A DNA stretch of 13,205 nt, taken from assembly GCA_019314005.1 (NCBI GenBank), contig JAFDAE010000100.1, positions 1 through 13,205 on the forward strand, written 5' to 3'. The number at the start of each line of letters is the position of its first letter. The first letter of the stretch is position 1. This document shows positions 8,086 to 13,205 of this stretch, piece by piece. The stretch comes from Deltaproteobacteria bacterium. GTDB taxonomy: Bacteria > Desulfobacterota > Desulfobacteria > C00003060 > C00003106. Below the pieces are notes generated by a model. That model ran no database searches and was not told the origin of the DNA. It was given only the letters and a program-made list of their open reading frames with translations. The position numbers were made by a program, and so were the translations under genes.

Positions 8086-8340
8086 ATGGCACATAAAAAA
8101 GCAGGCGGAAGCTCAAGAAACGGCCGCGACAGCAATGCGCAGCGTAGAGGCATCAAGATATACGGTGGCCAGACAGTCCGCGCAGGCAATATTCTTGTTC
8201 GCCAGGTAGGCACAAGAATCCATCCCGGCAACAATGTAGGACTGGGCAAAGATTATACGCTGTTTGCAAAAATAGACGGAGTGGTCGCCTACGAGCGCCT
8301 TGGTAAGAGCCGAAAGAAAGTCAGTGTCTACGCCTCATAA
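8086..8340 (+). CDS. rpmA: Large ribosomal subunit protein bL27
   Basis: An 84-residue 50S protein whose flexible N-terminus reaches toward the peptidyl transferase centre. It begins directly [16 protein letters not shown], without the cleaved N-terminal extension typical of Firmicutes bL27, and contains the family [19 protein letters not shown] (residues 22-40) and [16 protein letters not shown]. Length is normal. The start at 8086 has GGGAG about 10 bases upstream. It is second in the operon after rplU; obgE follows 54 bases later across a truncated MITE-like end. Confidence 0.97.
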   Translation: MAHKKAGGSSRNGRDSNAQRRGIKIYGGQTVRAGNILVRQVGTRIHPGNNVGLGKDYTLFAKIDGVVAYERLGKSRKKVSVYAS

Positions 8341-8343
8341 TGT

Positions 8344-9417
<1,074 letters not shown>

Positions 9418-9430
9418 GGTTCTGAACGTG

Positions 9431-9572
9431 GTTGCGGGTTGCGAGTTGCGGGTTCGACATGGCAAGACAACTGCTAAGATACTCACAACGAATACGGTGG
9501 CAAAACACACAGACGCATTCATTACATAGAGACAAGATCCGAATAAAACTCGCAACTCGTAACTCGCAACCG
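9431..9572. repeat. Heptad repeat tract E, two inverted arms around an 87-base core
   Basis: Left arm 9431-9458: GTTGCGG, GTTGCGA, GTTGCGG, GTTCGAC. Right arm 9546-9572: AAACTCG, CAACTCG, TAACTCG, CAACCG. A perfect 11-base inverted repeat joins 9437-9447 and 9561-9571. The unit family is the same as tract A, about 9 kb away. The core (9459-9545) has no recognised content. The tract lies 13 bases after the obgE stop and fills the gap to proB; a small ACTGTT/AACAGT palindrome follows at 9576-9589. Confidence 0.8.
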
Positions 9573-9601
9573 TCTACTGTTTTAACAGTCATACATTCAT
9601 C

Positions 9602-10756
9602 ATGCGCGAAACAGACAACACAGTTAAATTGAGAGCAGAGATTATTTCACGCGTCCGGCGGGTGGTTGTCAAGGTTGGAAGCGGAGTCCTCACAAAAGAT
9701 CTTGATTTAAACACAGAGATAATCAACCGGTTGGCCGCTGAGATCTGTTGGCTAATACAGACGAAGGGTGTGGAAGTACTCCTGGTATCGTCAGGAGCCA
9801 TTGCCTCAGGTCTTAAAAAGGTCGGTCTTTCCAGCCATCCCGCAGACATCCCCAAAAAACAGGCCACCGCTGCCGTGGGGCAGAGCCGCCTTATTATGGA
9901 GTACGAAAAGGCCTTTGAACGCTGTGGTCAGAAGGTCGCTCAGATACTTTTGACCATGGATGATCTTTCCAACCGCAGGCGGTATCTGAACGCGCGTAAT
10001 ACGCTTTACACCCTTTTAGGATGGGACATCGTTCCAATCATAAATGAAAATGACACAGTAGTTGTAAAGGAAATCAAATTCGGCGACAACGATACACTGT
10101 CTGCCATGATTACCCATCTTATGGATGCCGACCTTCTGATTAACCTCACCGATATTGATGGGCTTCACGACAAGGACCCTCGCGTAAATTCAGACGCCAC
10201 ATTGTTCCCTCTGGTACGCACCATAGATCGTACACTCGAAAAAGCGGCATGCAAGACACCGGGCGCCGTGGGGACCGGTGGAATGTACAGCAAGGTCCAG
10301 GCGGCGAAAAAAGTGACCCTAAGCGGAATTCCAATGATCATAGCGAACGGTCTTGTTCCTGACGTACTAAAAAGAATCTTTGAGGCGCAAGAGATCGGCA
10401 CTCTGTTTCTTCCGAGAAAGGAAAGAATGGCCAGCCGAAAATGCTGGATCGCCTTTACCTTAAAACCTAAAGGTGTTATAACGGTCGACCAGGGAGCTCG
10501 AAGGGCAATTGTCGAACAGGGGAAAAGCCTTCTTCCCGCCGGAATTATCGACGTTCAGGGGTCCTTTGGAATCGGAGCGCCGGTTCAATGTGTGGATAGT
10601 AACAAAAAACCGATCGCCACAGGACTGGTCAATTATCCCGCGTCTGATATTCGCAAAATGATGGGACTAAAAACCGGGCAGATCGAAAAGCAACTCGGAT
10701 ACAAATATTATGATGAGGTTATTCACAGGGATAACTTGGTAGTAAACACGGAGTAG
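9602..10756 (+). CDS. proB: Glutamate 5-kinase with PUA domain
   Basis: Phosphorylates L-glutamate to gamma-glutamyl phosphate, the first and usually proline-inhibited step of proline synthesis; cytoplasmic. 384 residues. Amino acid kinase domain about 18-270: [12 protein letters not shown] (20-31), SSGAIASG (63-70), AAVGQSRLI (90-98), INENDTV (147-153), GDNDTLSA (161-168), GTGGMYSK (224-231). C-terminal PUA domain about 288-372 ([13 protein letters not shown] onward), the full-length type. The ATG at 9602 gives an N-terminus about 14 residues longer than E. coli, and no ribosome site is visible (the upstream bases are the ACTGTT/AACAGT palindrome and ATTCATC). It is followed by proA after five bases, and its product is handed to ProA. 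Confidence 0.96.
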   Translation: MRETDNTVKLRAEIISRVRRVVVKVGSGVLTKDLDLNTEIINRLAAEICWLIQTKGVEVLLVSSGAIASGLKKVGLSSHPADIPKKQATAAVGQSRLIMEYEKAFERCGQKVAQILLTMDDLSNRRRYLNARNTLYTLLGWDIVPIINENDTVVVKEIKFGDNDTLSAMITHLMDADLLINLTDIDGLHDKDPRVNSDATLFPLVRTIDRTLEKAACKTPGAVGTGGMYSKVQAAKKVTLSGIPMIIANGLVPDVLKRIFEAQEIGTLFLPRKERMASRKCWIAFTLKPKGVITVDQGARRAIVEQGKSLLPAGIIDVQGSFGIGAPVQCVDSNKKPIATGLVNYPASDIRKMMGLKTGQIEKQLGYKYYDEVIHRDNLVVNTE

Positions 10757-10761
10757 ACTAT

Positions 10762-12018
10762 ATGTCAGTCGAAGAAACTATTCTATCAATGGCACGCGGC
10801 GCCAAAGAGGCTGCAAGGATGCTGGCCACGTGCGGTACGGACAAAAAAAACGACGCCTTGGAGCGGATTGCTCAAAAGCTGTTAGACAAAAAAGAGCTGA
10901 TCAAGGAAGAGAATAAAAAGGACCTCGCTTATGCAGAGGAGAAGGGGCTCTCTGCCGCCATGATCGACCGGCTTACAATAAAAGACAGTACAATTGAGTC
11001 GATGGTATCAGGTCTTCGCGAGGTAGTGCAACTCCCCGATCCGGTTGGTGCTGTTACCAAGATGTGGCTCCGGCCCAATGGACTACAGGTTGGCAAGATG
11101 CGCATACCGTTAGGAGTAATCGGGATTATCTATGAGTCCCGGCCGAACGTAACCGTAGACGCAGCAAGCCTGTGCCTGAAGTCAGGAAACGCTGTTGTTC
11201 TTCGCGGAGGGTCGGAAGCTCTCCATTCCAACCTAATCCTGTCCAGTATCATTCAGGAAGCTCTCAAAGAAGCCCGGCTTCCTGAAGCTGCCGTGCAGGT
11301 GGTCCCTGTGAGGGACCGAAGCGCGGTCAATGCCTTACTGGAACAGGAGGAATACATTGACCTGATCATTCCAAGAGGGGGCGAGGGACTGATCAGGTTC
11401 GTAGTGGAGCATTCGCGCATCACTGTATTGAAACATTATAAAGGGGTCTGCCACGTTTATGTGGATAATGGAGCAGACCTCGACATGGCGGAAACAATCT
11501 GTTTTAACGCCAAGGTACAGCGCCCGGGTGTCTGTAACGCTATGGAGACGCTCTTGGTTCATAGAGAAATAGCCGAGACCTTTTTACCTCGTATGGCAGA
11601 GCGTTTTAAAGAAGCCGGGGTAGTGCTCAAGGGGTGTCCCGCAACCTGTCGTATCCTTACGGAAACAGAACAGGCTGAAGAATCTGATTGGCTGGAAGAG
11701 TACCTTGACCTGGTCCTTGCAATCCGGGTTGTACAGGATATGGATGAGGCTATGGAACACATTGCCCGGTACAGCTCTAATCATACAGAGGCTATTGTTA
11801 CATCCGACTATGCCAGGGCCAACCGTTTCCTCAGAGAGGTTGACTCTTCAGTGGTATTAGTAAACGCGTCTACCCGTTTTAATGACGGCGGTCAACTCGG
11901 CCTTGGAGCAGAGATCGGTATCAGCACGTCCAAACTTCATGCCTTTGGCCCAATGGGGCTGGAAGAACTAACGGGAACTAAGTTTATCGTATTGGGAAAC
12001 GGTCAGATCCGTACGTAG
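10762..12018 (+). CDS. proA: Gamma-glutamyl phosphate reductase
   Basis: Reduces gamma-glutamyl phosphate to glutamate 5-semialdehyde with NADPH, the second step of proline synthesis, using ProB's labile product. 418 residues, normal length, aldehyde dehydrogenase superfamily. Seen: [20 protein letters not shown] (116-135), cofactor-side [11 protein letters not shown] (147-157), LIIPRGG (201-207), and the catalytic cysteine Cys258 in [11 protein letters not shown] (253-263), plus [10 protein letters not shown] and the C-terminal [16 protein letters not shown] at 10750-10753, inside the end of proB, is spaced eight bases from the ATG, which supports the start and coupling. nadD begins four bases after its stop. 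Confidence 0.97.
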   Translation: MSVEETILSMARGAKEAARMLATCGTDKKNDALERIAQKLLDKKELIKEENKKDLAYAEEKGLSAAMIDRLTIKDSTIESMVSGLREVVQLPDPVGAVTKMWLRPNGLQVGKMRIPLGVIGIIYESRPNVTVDAASLCLKSGNAVVLRGGSEALHSNLILSSIIQEALKEARLPEAAVQVVPVRDRSAVNALLEQEEYIDLIIPRGGEGLIRFVVEHSRITVLKHYKGVCHVYVDNGADLDMAETICFNAKVQRPGVCNAMETLLVHREIAETFLPRMAERFKEAGVVLKGCPATCRILTETEQAEESDWLEEYLDLVLAIRVVQDMDEAMEHIARYSSNHTEAIVTSDYARANRFLREVDSSVVLVNASTRFNDGGQLGLGAEIGISTSKLHAFGPMGLEELTGTKFIVLGNGQIRT

Positions 12019-12022
12019 AATT

Positions 12023-12664
12023 ATGCGCCTGGGATTATTGGGAGGAACATTTAATCCGATACATTTCGGCCATCTTCGCGCCGCAGAAGAGATTCGCGAA
12101 AAAATCCATCTAAATCGGATCACCTTTATCCCTTCCGCACTTCCCCCCCATAAAAAGGTTGAACCTTCCATTACTGTTGCAGACCGGATAGAGATGGTCC
12201 GGAGGGCTGTGGCTGACAATCCCCTTTTTGAGGTTTCTGAAGTGGAAAGTAAGAGGCCAGGGCTTTCATATACTGTAGAAACATTAAGACATTTCGAAAA
12301 AAGCGCGGGTGAGGAGACAGAACTGTTTTTTATTGTGGGAATGGATGCATTCCTCGAAATTAATACCTGGCAATCGTATAAGGAACTGTTTCAACTAAGT
12401 CACTTTGTTGTATTGGCACGCCCTGGAGCGCCGCATGCATTGGAAAGATTCCTGACCGAACACATCTCTGCGGGTTATCGACACGACCATGAAAAAAAGT
12501 GCTACCTGCACCATGAACTTCGCACCGTGTTCTTTCAAGATGTTACATCGCTTGATATCTCGTCAACAAGGATCCGGGACCTGGTGAAGAAAGGACGTTC
12601 AATACGCTATCTGGTCCCCAGGGTAGTCGAAGAATATATCATTAATAAAGGAATATATAAATGA
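12023..12664 (+). CDS. nadD: Nicotinate-nucleotide adenylyltransferase
   Basis: Adenylates nicotinate mononucleotide to deamido-NAD, an essential step shared by de novo and salvage NAD synthesis. 213 residues, typical. Seen: the nucleotidyltransferase motif GGTFNPIHFGH (7-17, with both histidines), PPHKK (41-45), FFIVGMDAF (102-110), TWQSYKEL (115-122), ARPG (132-135) and the ISSTRIR motif (179-185). The start four bases after proA fits the family start; the ribosome site is weak, so translation probably relies on reinitiation from proA. The end overlaps rsfS as ATGA. The nadD-rsfS pair is a widespread bacterial arrangement. Confidence 0.97.
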   Translation: MRLGLLGGTFNPIHFGHLRAAEEIREKIHLNRITFIPSALPPHKKVEPSITVADRIEMVRRAVADNPLFEVSEVESKRPGLSYTVETLRHFEKSAGEETELFFIVGMDAFLEINTWQSYKELFQLSHFVVLARPGAPHALERFLTEHISAGYRHDHEKKCYLHHELRTVFFQDVTSLDISSTRIRDLVKKGRSIRYLVPRVVEEYIINKGIYK

Positions 12665-13044
12665 TACCTGAAAAAGCATCTAAAAACCATAAGCAAGAAC
12701 CCGATATCCAAACATGGCAGCGATGCGTCAAGGCTTTACAGCAAAAAAAGGTTTTAGATCTCATGGTATTAGATGTATGCGGTATAGCTTCATTTACGGA
12801 TACATTCATCATCGCCTCCGGAAGATCCTCTCGACAGGTCTCCGCGGTAGGGGAACACGTAATCTATAGCTTAAAAAAACAGGGCATACGCCCACTCGGT
12901 GTTGAAGGGTTGAAGGGTGGCCAATGGGTACTGATAGATTATGGAGATGTGGTAATCCATATATTCTTTGAGCCGACCCGTGAGTTTTATGACCTCGAAG
13001 GCTTGTGGTCAGATGCGAAAAGGATCAATCCTGAAGAGAGCTAA
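12661..13044 (+). CDS. rsfS: Ribosomal silencing factor RsfS
   Basis: Binds uL14 on the 50S subunit and blocks subunit joining, lowering translation under nutrient limitation. 127 residues; conserved domain about 17-117 with LMVLDVCGIASFTDTFIIAS (34-53), SSRQVSAVGEHV (56-67), GGQWVLIDYGDVVIHIF (86-102) and REFYDLEGLW (107-116). The first 14 residues are polar and not conserved. The ATG is shared with the nadD stop (ATGA), and an AAGGA about eight bases upstream supports it. Last gene in the window. Related genomes often have rlmH or gpmI next, but that lies outside and is not seen. Confidence 0.96.
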   Translation: MIPEKASKNHKQEPDIQTWQRCVKALQQKKVLDLMVLDVCGIASFTDTFIIASGRSSRQVSAVGEHVIYSLKKQGIRPLGVEGLKGGQWVLIDYGDVVIHIFFEPTREFYDLEGLWSDAKRINPEES

Positions 13045-13053
13045 AGTAAAATT

Positions 13054-13072
13054 GATGGTCTCGTAAAAAGTC
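13054..13072. repeat. Possible end of a dispersed repeat (GATGGTCTCGTAAAAAGTC)
   Basis: This 19-base sequence just after rsfS looks to me like an inverted-repeat end that recurs between genes in related bacteria; that is from memory, not a search. Its complementary arm is not in the window. It could equally be unique sequence. Confidence 0.3.
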
Positions 13073-13129
13073 ATATTTCCCCTCCCCTGGTGGGCAATAC
13101 TGTTGACTTAAGGAAATTCACGATTGTTA

Positions 13130-13205
13130 TTGAATAATGAATATTGAACAAGGAATGTTGAATTATGAAGTCTAATGAGGTTTTCCATTACTTCGATATT
13201 CGTTA
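13130..13205. repeat. Heptad repeat tract G (unit like TTGAATA), cut by the window edge
   Basis: Units in 7-base phase: TTGAATA, ATGAATA, TTGAACA, AGGAATG, TTGAATT, ATGAAGT (13130-13171). Near the edge, ACTTCGA and TATTCGT look like the start of an opposite-strand arm of the GAATA type, so this may be another inverted pair continuing to the right. It lies 85 bases after the rsfS stop. Confidence 0.7.

Noticed and set aside
9458..9632. Small plus-strand reading frame across the tract E core
   Set aside because: It runs through repeat arms (giving a LATRNSQP-like stretch) and into proB in another frame, with no ribosome site and no recognisable domain.
13103..13131. Promoter TTGACT with GTTATT after rsfS
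   Set aside because: The -10 match is poor and the downstream gene is outside the window.

Overview
This is a chromosomal housekeeping window from a bacterium, most likely an anaerobic Desulfobacterota (delta-proteobacterial) lineage. The evidence is the gene order rplU-rpmA-obgE-proB-proA-nadD-rsfS, a clade-typical 419-residue adenosylhomocysteinase, a pyruvate phosphate dikinase, and intergenic spaces full of short-period repeats. This placement is inferred from gene content and style; no marker was searched.

Left half, minus strand (1-7015): the start of ppdK (runs off the left edge), then ahcY, metK, panD, panC, ksgA/rsmA, a DUF2062 membrane protein and tsaD. panD-metK-ahcY is a tight unit (4-base ATGA overlap, then 17 bases) joining beta-alanine supply for CoA to S-adenosylmethionine synthesis and S-adenosylhomocysteine removal. 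panC precedes it on the same strand. The DUF2062 gene overlaps ksgA by ATGA. The theme is CoA/SAM cofactors plus RNA modification (m6,2A in 16S rRNA, t6A in tRNA).

Middle (7016-7656): a 641-base divergent gap with no gene. It holds two MITE-like inverted-repeat elements (142 and 188 bp), one against the start of tsaD and one in the leader of rplU, with a TTGACA promoter candidate and a small GC hairpin between them.

Right half, plus strand (7657-13044): rplU, rpmA and obgE (ribosome components and assembly GTPase), proB-proA (proline synthesis), nadD (NAD synthesis) and rsfS (ribosomal silencing factor). proB to rsfS are spaced 5, 4 and -4 bases, so they are probably one transcript.

I recognise all 15 protein genes and see no new enzyme system, CRISPR array, tRNA, toxin-antitoxin pair or phage island. 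What the genes do not explain is the intergenic DNA. At least seven gaps contain degenerate tandem tracts with a 7-base (once 8-base) period. The unit sequence differs from gap to gap, several tracts form inverted pairs, and they tend to start at or just after a stop codon. With the two MITE-like families, these tracts occupy most of the non-coding DNA and replace the leaders of several essential genes (tsaD, obgE, proB), which lack a visible Shine-Dalgarno sequence.
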